From contig NC_029519.1 of the NCBI RefSeq assembly GCF_001577835.2, positions 40,592,512-40,656,511 on the forward strand: a stretch of DNA of 64,000 bases, given 5' to 3'. The position numbers and the translations under genes were made by a program. Positions within the stretch are counted from its first letter, which is position 1; each line of letters begins with the position of its first letter. Positions 1-15,600 of this stretch are shown piece by piece. Source of the DNA: Coturnix japonica. Lineage: Eukaryota > Chordata > Aves > Galliformes > Phasianidae. A model generated the notes under the pieces. The model ran no database searches and had not been told where the DNA came from. It saw nothing but the letters and a program-made list of their open reading frames with translations.

Positions 1-3000
1 TTTTTCTTCTATTCTGGATAGCTTGAGAAAGAGCGGGTGGCCTCAGCTACAGCACAGTGTGAGCACAATTCTTAGCTATGTACTAGCCTTGTCATCCAGG
101 CTGGATGTGGCTCTGGGCAGCCTGATCTAGTGGTTGGCGACCCTGCCCATGGCATGAGGGTAAAAACTAGATGATATTTGAGGTCCTCTATGATTCTATA
201 ATACCATTGTCAACTCCCTGTTGCAAAATATGACAAGATATTTTGTGCAGCATGATTATCCTGTTAGTAGCTTTCTCCTCCTTCTGACAGTCATGGTTTA
301 GGAACACATTTGTACTTTTACCTCTCTGAATCCAATTACGCTTCCAACCCCTGCAAAAACCAGAAGAACCAGCAGCTGCCACTCAACATGGGGACAGTTC
401 TCAGGCTGGTATCCTTAAACATACCTTACAGCTTTACCTTTCAGTTTAGGCAAATCCCAGGTATGTGACTGAGCATGGTGATAACCAGAATCTGTGAACT
501 TCAGCCAGCAGCTCAAGCAGTTGTTTTCTGCATCTTCTTGATTTTGAGGCATTCATGCTACATTTGAACCTGTACTGCTGTAGACCTAAAGGCCATCTGG
601 CTCAGTCAGGTTGTCATCCATTGTGTCCAGCACTACATTTCATTTCCCCTCCCATTAATATTTTATAATGTGATTCAAAAATAATCATTGTTACTGGTAA
701 GGTTCCCAGAGATTCATAACAGTTTAGAATATACCATTCCTGCATTTATTTTGAGCTTTACTGTCTTGGATATAACTGTTTTAACATTCACTGCAACAGC
801 CCTAAGGACAGACCACTGTCCTCTTTCCTCCCCACTGTTTCCAGCTCTCCTGCTGTTCTCTTTACTTTCCTTCTATTCCCTTCTGTTCAACACTTCCCCG
901 TTTCCTTCATTTGCACTTCAGTTTTTATTGGAATTCTCATCTTCCATGATGGCCACTAAACTTTCATTTGCCTGCTAACTATTGCCCTGAGTATAATTTT
1001 AGAGTGAAGCTGAACTCATTGTTTGTTTCATTATCAAATGCTATTAAGTGTTTCAATTTTGCCACTGCAATTAGCATTAGAGAGTTTGCCATTAGAGAGC
1101 TGGCCATGTGTTCTTTACAAAAGTTGCTTTTCAATTTGCAGTGAGAAACAAATCAGAAAATAACAAACACAACAATTTTGGATGTGCAACATAAACATCA
1201 CTTTTTAACATCAGCTATTACTTGGACATTGAAGTCAGAGAAGACAAATAATTTCTAGGATAACCTAAGGATTCATTAGATCACACCAGAGATTAAATTA
1301 CCACTTCTTACATTATTAAGCTTAAATTCAACTTCATATTTTACCAATTGTTCCTAAATTACCAAGAAATCTTCCAGACTTATTCATTTTCCAGCTCTAA
1401 CTAACTCTTGGGTAGGATATAAGGCAATATGCCTGGCTTTTACTTGAAAGTGCAGGAGCATTCTCTAGCAGTTTGAAAGACTATTGAATGTCTGGATGTA
1501 AGCTTTTATTAGTGGTGCTACAGCAATAGTGTTGTTTTTAGTTTACATTTACTTTGTGCTGATGCTGTACAAATTCATTGTATAGTTCTCTGCTATTTAT
1601 TGAACAAGGCTTTGAAGGGAATACCCCACTGGGAGTATTAGAACACAAATGCTTTAATGAAAGCTCTAGAAGCTTCAGATGTATCCTCACTATAGGCTAT
1701 GAATGAGTATTCCCGTATATATGCAGTCTCCTGAGCGAGATGGATAAACCCATCTCAGGTTCCAAAAATGAGTGTGTTCTTTAAGGGAGATTGGGTATTG
1801 AAACATTTTAGTAAAGGTCTGTAGAATTTACCCCTTGAGAATGGTATCTGAAAGCTGATTACACTCCAGCTATCTTTTAGTCTGATAATAATTCAACCTC
1901 ATACCATTTGCAAGGCATTACTAATTTAAATGTCTGATGACCTGTGGTGTTTTTTCTTCACATGTCCCTTCACAGCATGCTATCATGATCAGTAGCATTT
2001 AAGCTGCTTATGTAAACTTCTTCCTCATTACAGTCTCAGGACTGTGACTTGACCGCTACCAGCAATTATTGGATGGAGAGTAAAGTTATTACTATTTGTT
2101 ACTTAACAAATACTTATCTTTTCAGCCATTTCCAGCATATGTCCAAAATCTCTCATCACTAAGAGAAAGCATTTCTCCCTGAGGCATGTGCTCCCAGCAA
2201 ATCACAAAACTGGGGTGCATGTAGGGGAAGCTGAAAAAACAACAGTCAACAATGATGTATTGTGCTGGATGAATATGAAATGAGCAAGCAACTGAGTCAA
2301 GAGCCTGAGGCAGGACTGTGGTCCTCACTGCACTTACTGAAAGCAGCACAGTTCTCTGTTCTGTATTTCTGGGAACTCCAGTACTTGTTCTTAAGTATCA
2401 TTTCATGAGCCATCGCTGTATTTTATTGTGGTATAATGTGCATGATGCTGGCCAGGGTAAATGAAATAAGCAAAGCCATTTTTAGTTGGAAACAAAGTTA
2501 GAGACTCTATTCCAATAACCCTATTGCCTTCAAAAAAAAAGCCTTGTTGTGATCTCTGTTTCTAAGCAATCTTTACCATAACTACTTGATTTTATTTTCC
2601 TATTTCTTGTCATTACCATTACAGATTTACAGACATTATGCAGTGAGTAACGTGGTAAATGTACTTTCTTTTCATTCCTCATTTCCATGATAGTTCATCG
2701 CTGATTTCCCTCAGGAGACTTTGTACGTTCCCTGGTTTTGATGACTGATTTGCATTGTTTTTACAAATACAAGCAAGCGGGGTTTACTTGTAGGAAGCCA
2801 TGGGGGTGATGGTTTTGTTGGGCAGCTTGTCTACACATGCTGAACAGGAACAAGGGGACCTGAAGACATAATGTAGCTTTCACTAGCAGTAAAAGAGAAC
2901 CGTTCAGTTGGTCCATAATGGCTTTCAGTGCAGCATTTGTTTAATTGCATTTGTTTCTGGCATGGATTCAAGACACTATGCGACACTTAGAGAAAGCCTT

Positions 3001-3607
3001 TGATCCAGAGCAATCAGAATGCTTAGATTGCCTGGTGTGTACACAGAACCAGCTCTTTCCCAGCTGGTTAGTCACTGCTAGTCAATCCAGGCAATGTTGT
3101 TTTTCTCTCATTCTCTCCTTAAAATCCAACCATTCTGTTCTTCCACTAGCAAAGCAAACACACTCTTCTTGTACTTGCAATCATTTCTAAATCAACATTT
3201 CCCACTGTGGTAAGCAATGCAGAGACATTGTGTCAGGAAATATGAGACAAGAATCAATCATGACACAGTCCCACAAGATCCAAATGGATGAAACAGCAGG
3301 ATGGTGATAACAGCAGCCATCAGCAACCCTAACAAAAAAGATATCGGTCAGGTCCATATTCCAGCCAGGATACATGACCAGAGTATTTACAGTGTTGTGC
3401 CCAAATCCCTACAGAAGAAAAAATCAAGGACAGTGCTGGCACTCCTTATGAGGTTTGTTTAAGTTACAAGGATTGTTATGTGCATCTGTGATACTGATCA
3501 CATTGTCAGTGTTAGAAATTAGAGGAAACATTTTGGAAAGAATGAAAGCCTGATGAGTAAACCCAGCTGGGCTTGATCTATTAAATTTTGCTTTTCATTG
3601 AAAACAG
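1..3607 (+). other. PRKG2 intron upstream of the first visible exon
   Basis: The first visible exon begins in mid-codon (phase 1) at residues that align to about position 150 of human cGKII, so this stretch should be intron between coding exons 1 and 2. Apart from a CR1 tail near the left edge I see no exon, RNA gene or other repeat here. Confidence 0.7.
95..200 (+). repeat. CR1 LINE 3' fragment
   Basis: The stretch reads like the CR1 3' region (GGCTGGATGTGGCTCTGGGC, then a gap, then a worn copy of the ending with TATGATTCTAT). It is in sense orientation, diverged and truncated, and lies in the PRKG2 intron. Confidence 0.8.
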
Positions 3608-6600
3608 TGAGAAGAAGCTCATCATGGATGCTCTGAATAAAAATCAGTTCTTGAAAAGACTGGAACCTCAGCAGATCAGAGAGATGGTGGAATGTATGTA
3701 TGAGAGGACTTTCCAGCAAGGGAGTTATGTCATCAGACAAGGAGAGCCAGGCAATCACATTTTTGTCCTCAAAGGTGAGTACTGCTTGCTTATGCATTGT
3801 GTAACTTACCAGAATCATGAAAGCCATTTAGAAATCTTTGCAGGAGACAGTAATATTGTTATTTGTACTCATACTGTCCCTTCTGATGTCAATGCATGTA
3901 TCATCTGTGACTTTTGTTTCTTTTTTAAAAGAATTAGAATTACAAGAATTAATGAGAGTTAGAGTTCATGCTGTGCAGAGTACAGGAGCATACTTAGAGA
4001 AAATGGAGTTCAGGATCGTGAAGACCTCCAGAGGAGGGCAACTACTAATTCTAATTAGAAATGGATGGTTTAGTGTGAAAAAATTGATGACAGCTGTGCT
4101 TGGAAAGGAAAGATGGAGTGTGGAGAACGAAAGAGGCAGGATTAGTGCACCCAGAATTTCCCCTGACACAGTAGAGCTTTCCTGAGGGGTCAATAGGTAA
4201 GTTAAAAAGAAGAGGTTCAAGCTTTCAGGATGGGTTTTTGGGGGGCCACAATCTGTGAAGATATTCAGACTACATTTTACCTCTGCTAGATTGATGGTAA
4301 GGCTCAAGACCACTTTCTCTAAGGACAAAGTAACTTGCTTCTCATCTTTCTGCCCTCTCCATCACAGTCTGCACATACACACATATGTGTTTGCAAGAAC
4401 AAACAAGCCTCATGAGGAATTTCTTCTTTCATCACTGTTATAATATGCATTTGTCTAAAACACAAGGGGCTATTTCAACCACTGCAGATCGTTTTGTTTT
4501 AACAAGATTTAGTGCCATCAGTGTTTAGAATAACTCTTCTCCATACTCTATTTGTGGTGCTGAAAAGTTTCTCAACTCTCCTTGCCCTTCACAAATAGTA
4601 TATTAGCAGATATAATCCAAAAGAGAAAGAAGTCCCTCTGATGATTGGCACCTGTGTTTCAAGGCAGTTTCCCCATCCCTGCTTGAAAGATGAAGCCAGA
4701 AATGCATTAATTTTTCTTAATTCCCCTACATGCAATAGAGCTCAGATTCAATCCATGCTAACCTGATGATTTTTGACAGAGGGCAGACTGGAAGTGTTTC
4801 AGCAGAATAAACTACTCTCCTCCATACCTGTGTGGACAGCATTTGGTGAACTGGCCATTTTATACAACTGCACACGGACGGCTTCCGTGAAAGGTACGTA
4901 ACATTTCCTACAGAAACATTGCTCAAAAATAAGTCAGTAGATATATCTAGATTGTCTTTGATGTTGTCATTTAATAGATGTCTGCATCTCCTAAGTACCT
5001 GTGGCAAACTCAAGATTCCTCCTTTGAGTTTTCTCTTCCTGGGTAGTTGAACAATCCTCTGTCTTTTATCTCTAGTATGACCTTTGATAAATGATCATGC
5101 ATCTCCAAGATATGCTTTTTAACCAAATCTGTACCAGATTAACTACTAAGGAAGGGTTATGTTTCAACGTAGAATGATTTAGTAGCAGCAGTGATCATTA
5201 ACTCTTAATGTTCATATTTCAAACACTGATTTTGAAGTGATCTCAGAACCATATGCTGTTCTCTTTTTAATAAAGCAGAAAAACCTAATTTGAGAGGAAG
5301 TAAAACCTAAAGGAATTAGTTGCTTTTGTATTTCTTTTAGTTCCATATCACTCAGTAAGTTACTGAGTCTCACCAAGGTCCATTTGCTCATGGCATTCAG
5401 GAGAAGATTGAGTTTGATAACAATGAGGTAGTGGGAGAAAGTTCTCAGTGAGACATGCTGCTTCTCCTAGACAAATACTGACCCCTGCTTTGTGTTTACT
5501 GACTGGCCTCCATAGAGTTCAGCAATGCTGTGACATAAGTATCCATCTTCTTGCATAAGAGTGGATAATAACCCATTCAGTATCCACTGACAGTAAATGA
5601 ACAAAAGTGGTTTTAATTCCCCATCCCCATTTTTCCACTCTCCATTGTCCTATAAAAATAATTCGTATTTGGCAGCTTATTTCTTTTCTTGTCTGAATCT
5701 GCAGAAACCTTGAACCATCAATAAGCATGAAGAGTTCATGTGTGCTTTTAAGCACGCATAAAGGAGCAAAGGCACTAAAACAAGAAGTTGTTTGTTTTAA
5801 AACTTCAGCTCTTTCTTCATGCAACTAGTATAAGTGCTTAATCATTGCTGGCTCTGTAGATGGACTAACCTCCTGTAATCTGCTTCTTTGTGGCTGCCTG
5901 ATAAATAGAACAGTCTTCATAATGTGATTATTTTTTCATCCTAGCATTTGAATACGTTTCCTACTTTTCTTATTTGCCTTCTGCATAGCATTAGCATTGT
6001 AAAGTAATGGTTCAGCATAGTAAGATGTCATGCTATTTGAGACCTTTGTTAACATTAATTGGTTTTGAGGTAGGATGAGAATTGTTCAGTAGTTGAACAG
6101 AAAGGGTATATGAATAGCTAAAATCTCTCCAGAAGCTCACCCCTCCCCACTAGCTTTCTTGTGTTTCTTGTATTGGAAGAATGAGATCACAATGCCACCA
6201 CTGAGCACAAATGGTAAATCCTTATGTGAAAACTCTAATTCCTTTATATTACAGAAGGAAAACTGCTGAATATGATGCAGCATTTTTAATTTATTTTTAT
6301 TTTTTATTTTTAAAGCAATTAAATTAAATATAAACACCATATTTTGCTCAAGTGAAAAGCTCGGTAGGGTCTATTGTGTCAGTGGTTGTACACAGACATC
6401 ATTCAATAGTTTGCACCTTTGATGATGGATCTTGTGCTGCATTCATATTTTGATTACATTTCTAGAGGTAATTGGAAGTCTGTAAGGCTTGTTTTTATTG
6501 CCTTTTATTCACATAGGAAAAAAAAGTGGTTTTGTTTGTCTCTGCTTTGTTTTCTTAAAGCAATCACCAATGTTAAAACATGGGCACTAGACAGAGAAGT

Positions 6601-9600
6601 GTTTCAAAACATCATGAGAGTGACAGCACAGACAAGACAAGAACAGTACAGAAACTTTCTTAGAAGGTAAACATCATGTATTTGAGTTTCTGAGCAGTGG
6701 TTTGGGCTCTGTGATAAGATATACAATGACATTGTGTTTAATAATGTTAAGAGCACCTTAATGCCTCTGCATTAGGCACTCAATAACCTGAACACTGATC
6801 TCTTTCAATATTCTTTAGGATTAGCAGAATCATTTTGTTCATTTTAATTGTCTTTATCCTGTATTTCATTTGGAAGTAGCAAGATCTTCTTAACAAAACA
6901 AATATTTTTAAGTAATTGAACAAATGTATAGGAAGGCTACATTGGCTCGAAGTCAAAACAATGTATTAAATAACGAAATTTAATGAAATCCTCTGACTAG
7001 AAGTTAATTTGCTGCTGGTGCAGGTTAAGTAATATATTCCTCATCCCTTAAAGATTTGAGTATGAGAATTACGTGGCTCTCCTTATGAACTCTTTCCTAC
7101 ATGTAGTACTGGGAAGACTGTAGAGGAGTGGAGTATTTTTCCCTCCTGTAGGTTATTTAGAGATAAATGGTGCTTTTTTTCTGCAGCAAACCATATTTTG
7201 GCTATTTCCAAACCAGAAGTAGCTGGTTTCACGTTTTCCTTTTCTCTATCTTTTTCTCTAAGCATGGTCATTCTGATATTGTTTCAGAGATCTCAGGCCT
7301 GACCATACATAGAATGTATTTTTGTATATTTTTTTCTTGTCTCCACCTTTGATTTCTGTAAGTATTTCTGTATTTAAGCCAATAGCCGGAGAACTACTTT
7401 CTCAAGCCAGAGTTCTCAGGACGAGAGGTTTTCTCATTCTTAGCAGCAGGTTCAATAAGTCAGTCACCACTGAGGCCCAATTTTCTTTTAGTGGTCATAA
7501 ATGTAATACTGAATTTTTTACCTTTGTCTGATTTTATGGTCTCTGTAATGCATTTAGAAATACATAATTGGATTATTATAATTTCTTGTTTTTAAATGTA
7601 TGAGGCCCTGAATGGCTGAATTTTGAATTGAGAGCTTTTTCCCCAATCAAAATGCAAAGTTGATCTACAAACTGATGAATGTTTCCCACATTGCTCTAGT
7701 TGTGCAGATTTTGCCTATCTAAAAAGCAAGACAAGAATGCTCCAACCTTCTAGATAGTGCATATCATGTATTTGGTAAAACCTCACCAGTTTAGGTAGTT
7801 GTAAATTGTGTTTGTGGTAATTATATGGATGAGAAAAAGTCACAATGTTAATCAAAATATATACATACATTTTTGTGCTTTACATTTCTGTTTTATTTTT
7901 TGGTAGTGTGTCCCTCTTAAAAAACTTACCAGAAGATAAACTGACCAAAATCATGGATTGCCTGGAGGTGGTAAGATACTGTTAGATTTATCTAAACAAT
8001 GTTTGGTAAGCTTTTAAAATAACAAAGGATGAAGAAGTAGAAATAAATACATAAATAAATAGGAAAAAAAATATGACTTTTAACATGGCAATGTTTTTTA
8101 ATTGGTCAGAGTGGGATTTCAGATTGGCAGCAAATAACAGCAGTGTTAATATGTATGATGAAGCTGCATTTAGATGTGTTACAGATTGGCCACCACGCCA
8201 ATTTTACATAGTAGAATGCCAGCATATTATTATGGGATGTAACCTGTGTTGTACATGGCAAACAAGACATCAGTAGCACATACAAATATATAAAGAACTC
8301 TGCAAATAATCAGATTTTTCAAAGAGGCTGATGACATATCTTGCAATGTGGTCTCTCTCTTACTCCCAACAGGAGTACTATAACAAGGGAGATTATGTTA
8401 TTCGGGAAGGAGAAGAAGGAAATACCTTCTTTATAATAGCAAAAGGAAAGGTAAGATATAATAAAGCAAACTAATAAAACATACAAACACTTATTGGTGA
8501 AGGCTAGCAGAGGACTCTAGAGAATCAAAGCTGGAGAATTTCATCAATAAACTGACAGGAGATATTTCAGATTTCCAAAGTGTTTCTATGTCTGGAGATG
8601 TTTGATGGTTTGGCTGAGTTGAGTTTAGTTGGGTTAGGTTTGGTTTGGTTTGTTTTTTTATGGCTGTGGGCACATCAACAGTATGTGTTGTCTCCAGTTT
8701 TGATAAAGTTTGAAATTGGTAAGTTGCCAAAAAGCTCTTGAGGAACTTCATTATGAAATAGTGAATCATGATTATGAAATAAATAAACCATGGGATGCTT
8801 TGACTTCTACCTTCCTAAATTTTGGTTCCTGTGCTTTCCAGGTAAAGGTTACCCAGAGTACTACAGATCACTCACAGCCTCTGCTGATTAAAAATCTGCA
8901 TAAAGGAGATTACTTTGGAGAAAAGGCCCTCATTAGGTTAGTTTGCATTGATTCCTGTTGTATCATATTTTCATTGATCTGCCACTGTGTACCAGATTAT
9001 ACACATCATGGTTATTTTGAATGTGATCCTTCTTTTAATTTTAGTGTCAGACACAGAAGGCAATGGCAGAATTTGTCTTAGTGTTTTGGTTTTTGCAGAA
9101 ACAACTTTGAAACTTACTCTGCCTCTTACCTTTGGTTTTCCCTGTAAAAACCAAATACTGGTCTTCTCTGTAGTTTTGCTTATGTTCCAGTAAAAGCAAT
9201 AATGAAAATTTGTTGCTCTAACCTCTGGATTACTACTACTAGCATGGATGAGCTCAATCGTTACTAGAAAGAATTGCTCTTTTTGTGCCATTGCCCATGA
9301 TAGTAAGAAAAAGAAAAAAAGAGTATATGAGTCATGTACCTTTTTCCAGGAATGTGTTTTCAGACTTCTATGTGTTCTCAGAAGGCCTTGATTTATTGTA
9401 TCCGGATTTCACCAATACTGGTGTTTTTCGTGATCTTTGGTAGAGTAGCTGAGTTCTTGCTTCTGGGGTTCTTTTCCTGGTAGAAATTACATGTTGGATT
9501 TGCCTAAGGAAGTTTCTGTGAACACTAATTTAATTTTAGAGATAGATAGTGCTTGCAGTAAATACACTTATAAAAACTTACTCATTGGAGAACTACTTTC

Positions 9601-12600
9601 TGCTCAGTACCTCAAGCACTCCCTTACTTTAATCTCTTTTCTCTGCACTTCATTGGCCTCCAGGGAGGTTGTAACAGTCATATTTCACAGGTTACAATAA
9701 GTCCTTGAAAGGTCTTTCTTTTTAGCAACAAATTGGGTGGGCAAATTTACATAGGATATGAAATACTTTATACTAGGCTTTTCTATAAGGTGACAAATAT
9801 GAATAATGTACGATAAACTCCCAAATACATATTGACATAAAACAACCACTGAAAAGTTGGGCCAAGAGGAGAAATCTGCACTTCTTCTTAGAGTTCTTGA
9901 TTATTGTGTTGTTTCACGTGTGGGCAGACTGTATTTGATTTGGCAACAAACAGTACCGTAAGTAATTTTAAGGTGCCTAAATGTAAAAGTAATTGTCTCT
10001 TACCAAGACCTATACTGATATGGAACTGCAGTATTTTCACGGAGTCTACTAACCAGCAACAACTAAAAAGAAACATTTGGATGTTGTGCTGATGGACATG
10101 GTTTAGTGAGAACTATTGGTGATGGGTGGATAGTTGGACTGGATGACCTTGTAGGAGTTTTCCAACTTTGGTGATTCTGTGATTCTGCAATTCTGTGATT
10201 CTTAAATGAGACTATATTCTGTGCTAGATGGTCATAATGACTAGTGACAGACTGTAACAGTTCACTTAGTTCAGCAGTATTAATCCAAATACAGGCTGTG
10301 GAGGCCTTCCAGGAGATTCACCTAGAACAGCTGTGATCCACCAAGATCCAAGTACACTGTAGAATACCTCTAAAGATTTTGACATGCTTCTGAATTCTTC
10401 TAATTTCTGTCGATTCTTAGTGATGATGTCAGATCAGCAAACGTTATTGCGGATGAATATGACGTGGAGTGCCTCGTTATAGACAGAGAGTAAGTATTAT
10501 GCTGTGCCTTAAGGAAAGAGTTACATTCTTTTTCAGTAAATAATAATAAGAGGTGACTACTGTGTAGGCACAATCACAGTGTTTTCTTAACAAATATTGG
10601 GAGGGGCGATTATCTTTTTGGTACACCGATTTGTAGTTATGCTTTAGTCAGACACCTAATGAAAAGAGGTCTGATGGAAGGCACAGGTGCACAGAGGCTT
10701 AAGAGCGGTTTATTCCTTTCTTTCTCTCCTTGTGCTGAGGAAGCTTCACATTGTTAAATACTATTCCTTGGCTCAGGGAACAACAAAAAGCCCATGCATG
10801 TCTTTGTTTAAGGGATACTAATTTGTCAAGGAGACCATGCAGCCAAATTCCTGATATTGCCCAGCACAGGCCAGCTGCACACTTACTGAAGTGGGGAAAA
10901 AAAAAAAGAAAATGTAATAGAGAATGCAAAGAAGAGAACTAGCAGGAAGGAAAGCAGCAAACCCAGCTTTCTTGGGGTTCTTCGAATTATTTCAGTGTAA
11001 CAGGAAATGGTCTGAGGAGGCTGGGCACTTTTTCCCCTACCCTGTGGCAAACCAGGTTGGATATTTCAGCAGGTTAGTAAACTAGCAACCAGTCAATGCT
11101 CTGAAACTGTATACCGGCTAAGAAACAGTATGTAAAACCCTGATGCAGCCGCATGGATTTGGTTTCTCTCTCTTGCAATATGTAGTGTCATTTATGCTGT
11201 TTCTTTGATGATTTTAGGACATTTAATCAAACTGTTGGAACTTACGAGGAGTTACAAACCTACCTTGAAGGTTATGTGGCTAATTTGGCCCGGGCTGATG
11301 AAAAGCGACATGCCAAGTAAGTCAGATCCTTTGTTTGATATATTATTAATAGATAATATCAAAAAGAGAGAGATACATCAGTAAAATAATGGATGGTGGT
11401 TGATGGAGATGATCATTTGGGAATGTTTGGACTCACTAGAATAAAACTGTCTGGGTATGCTTATGCAGTCCAAGGACTTTTCTGAAAATTAGAATACGGA
11501 TAATCTTAGTGCATTTACTTGCAAACAGGTGCTCACTCTGTCCAGGAAATCTGAACACAGAGAAGTGGTGAAAGTGTGCTCATATGATGTACTTTTCTTT
11601 CTTATTCTGATGATAAATTTTTTGACTGCTAAAGACACAAAAGGTCAGCTTCAGCTTCCAAAGGTGTTAATAGAACTGCACAGTTGTGGTTCTACTGTGG
11701 TGGGTATACAGCCCTGCAGAAACTTTTTCTCCAGCATGAGTGCCCAAAGTTTATTGGCTCGCTCCTTCATTAGCAACCTCACCATGGATCAGCTCAGCCT
11801 AAAACTACCATTCTTAGTACTTGATTAATTTCAGAAGGATTTCACTTTTAATTTACTTATAAATGATGTCCAGAAAGAAAGTGGTCCTGCACAGAAGAAA
11901 TGAAGATGATATTAAGGAGTAGGAAGGCTTTCCTTTTTTTTCCTTTTTTCCTGTATTTTCCATTTCCTGCTTATAGAAGCATTAGAGTCCTATTATATGT
12001 TCTGCTTTCAAGGACATCACTAACCTATGGTAATTGTCTTAATGCAGAAGAAGATCCTTCTGTGGACAGTCAACAAAAGAGTTGTCTTTGGAGATGATAC
12101 AGCTGAAGGAGAAAGTAGCCCAATTCCCTTCTTCCCCATTTCAGAATTTAGAAGTTGTCACAACTCTCGGCGTTGGTGGGTTCGGAAGGGTTGAGCTTGT
12201 AAGAGTTTGTTTTAAACATATTTTAATAGTTCTCAGTCTTAAATAAAATTGTTGTCATAGTTAAAACCAGATTTCCACACTGTTTGGCTGCCACTTTGGG
12301 AATTCTACAGCATCTGCTGTTAATAGTTACTACTTTGAATTTTGGGGAACCCTGTTTTAAGTTCCATCTTTTTTTTTTTTTTTTTTTTCATTTTGGATAG
12401 TATTTCAGTGTAATGTGAAATCACTTGTAAACATTCTTCACAAACAGGCTCTGCTTTTTTGTTAATTTGTGTTGTACTGGTGTTTTGTGATTTTAAATTT
12501 AAATTAGGGCTCATTGTGGTATACACTAATTGTAGGATATATTACCTATTCAAATCAATGCTGTTTGGTGTATGTAAAATGGGTGAAGAGAATATTTCAT

Positions 12601-15600
12601 TTTTCAAGTAGAGACTGGAATCCCAAAAAGATTTGATGCTTGTCTTAAAATCATACAATGTTGTTGAGCAGAAAATCTGAAATCTGCCCTTTGCTAGAGT
12701 TGTCATTTTCCATACTGTACTGTGTTGAAAGAGACAGGCTTATCTATTGAGAACAGATGGGCAAAGCTTTCTTTATCTCATATGTACTCATTATTTTTAT
12801 TCACAGGTTAAGGTAAAAAATGAGAACGTGGCTTTTGCTATGAAGTGTATAAAGAAGAAACATGTAGTGGACACAAAGCAACAAGAGCATATATATTCTG
12901 AAAAGAAAATCCTAGAGCAGATATGTTCTCCTTTCATTGTGAAGTAAGTTGACCGTAAGATTTCCTTAAATCTGTTCCACTGCTCAGCGTTAAGAATAAA
13001 GTTTTTGGCATAAATGACTGCTGGAGAAAAGGCATTGTGGATCTTGCATATCATTTGGAGCATCCTCAATAGCTGCTGTTTGCCTCCCCAGGCTTTATCG
13101 CACATTCAAGGATAATAAGTACGTGTACATGCTGCTGGAGGCTTGCCTTGGTGGGGAATTGTGGAGCTTGCTGAGAGACAGGTAAGCTTCATATACACAT
13201 AAGAGCAGATTTATATACAGTTAGGGAGGGATATGTGGAATATGGAGAAGGGAATGAGTGAAGCTTGTTCTAAGATAAGATATTGCATTATCAGGTAACT
13301 ATCTGCAGAGCAGTCTTTGAAAGATCATCCAAAAAATATGACTTGGAGTAATTTATACAAGCACGCAAATGCATACACTACAAGGAAGTTAGGAGAGGTC
13401 ATCACCATCAGTTGATATTATTATGCATTTGAAGCCTGTCTAGACTTTTTTATTTACAGTGGGAGATGATGTATCAATGAAAATAGTCAAAACAGGCAAA
13501 AAGTGATTTACAAGATCCAATGATTCAAAGACCCCCATGAGAAAGATTCATTTCCAACCACAAGTGACATTCTGAATGCCAATGCAAAAGAAGTTGTTAG
13601 CATTCTGGCTGTTACATGTTATCTGGTTAATGAGTGAGGTATTTTTAGAAGTTAATTTTGTCTGCATGGATAATGATTTTCTTTCAGAGGCAGCTTTGAT
13701 GAACCCACTACGAAGTTCTGTGTTGGATGTGTGACAGAGGCTTTGGACTATCTACATCACATAGGAATTGTCTACAGAGACTTAAAGCCAGAAAACTTAA
13801 TTTTGGATGCTGAAGGATATATAAAATTGGTAAGATGCAGTGTTATCTTGTCATACCTGTGTGCTGTTAATATAAAAGCAGGATCCACATTTCCCAGGTG
13901 CAGCCTCAAGCAGTCACAGGCTCTACATTATTTCAGTTGAGAGGGAACACAGCGAACAGCTCCTGCCTGATTGGGATGACATTAGAAGTAGAAGTGCAGT
14001 GCTCTTTAGAGAGCTTCAGACATCTGTTCTGAGGATTAAAAGCAACCCACCCTTTTTCTGTGGGTTGTAAATCTTGTGTTCTCAAGAAAAGCATGGGTTG
14101 TTCTACCCAAAAGGAAAATTGTTTGGGAAATTACGAGAATAAATGGAATGATCCTATAGCATCCAGTTATCCAGTAGAATTACATCTCTCTCCTTCGCAA
14201 TAACACTGTGTAATTGTTTAGTTATAAACTGCTGACTGTGAGATCTCTGCAGGAGGTGTGGAAGCAAAGAAGACCCTAAAGCTTCCCAGTAACCTCTCCG
14301 TTATGCAGCATCTATTGGTTTTGATCAGGTTGATTTTGGATTTGCAAAAAAGATCGGATCAGGGCAGAAAACCTGGACGTTCTGTGGAACCCCTGAGTAT
14401 GTTGCTCCAGAAGTCATTCTGAGTAAGGGCCATGACTTCAGTGTGGATTTTTGGTCCCTTGGGATTCTTGTGTATGAACTCCTTACTGGCAGGTAAGTGC
14501 CCCCTACTCCAAGTTCTTACCCCATTTATTTTCTTTTTAAGAAGGTTGCTTTTAAAATAAACACCTTATTATTTTTCCCAGAGTAAACAGCAATGACTTG
14601 CAAAATGATATGTCTTTCTTGTCTTTTATATACACATAATCATGTAGTATCCTTGACTCCTACAGGCAGTCTCTCAGTTTCACACCTTTCAAGCATTTCA
14701 AACAGGCTGAAACACAGGTTGTCAAAGCAGGAAAGTGGTTGTTTTTTTCCATATACTGAAATATTTGCTCTGAGCAATTCCATTCGATAATGTGCTTTCT
14801 TTATCCAGTCCGCCATTCTCTGGGGCTGATCAGATGACAACATACAATTTGATTCTAAAAGGCATTGAAAAACTGGATTTTCCTAGAACAATAACAAGGC
14901 GACCTGAGGATCTGATCCGCAGACTCTGCAGGTAGGAGTGATGCTTTGTGACAGAACCTGGATATAGACAGGTTGAGCTATTTAAGATGAAGATCAGACT
15001 GCCAAGTTCCTTTCAACCTCATTTAGCTGCTCCTCACAGCACTGTGACGTTGTTGTGGCTTCCTGAAATATTTTACCATACTCAGAAAAAAGGAGCAGGG
15101 AGCAACACTTCTTTATGAGACTACGCTTCATATGCAAGCTTCCTCCCTGCAGAACTATTCAGTGCAAGCAGTTTTAGGACATATGTATAAATGCTCTTGC
15201 TCAAAAATAAAGCTGTTTTTTCAATCCTAATGCTTACCTTTTTTTTCTTTTCTTTTTTTTTTTTTTTTAAGGCAGAACCCTACAGAAAGATTAGGCAATC
15301 TGAGGAATGGAATTAATGACATTAAGAAGCACAGGTAAGTGAAGGAGGCTGCCAAGAGGAAAAATTGCTTTTTAATTTGCAAATACGTTTAATATTTTAG
15401 AGCTCAGTTCAGAACCTCACAAAGCTTTGGGCACTTCCAGGCGGTTTGCAAAAGAGATGCCTCCATTGCTACCATGTGTATTTTCTACTACAGCAGGCAA
15501 CACTATAAACAAAAAATCAGCTAGAAACATCTTGGTTACTTGGTTACTGTTTTGTTTGCTTATTTGTCACAGGTGACATAGGAGTTGGATGCCAAGTTAA

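Noticed and set aside
3838-4185. Frame continuing after PRKG2 exon at 3608-3774
   Set aside because: It lies in the intron; the true next exon, with the conserved cGMP pocket, is at 4780-4893.
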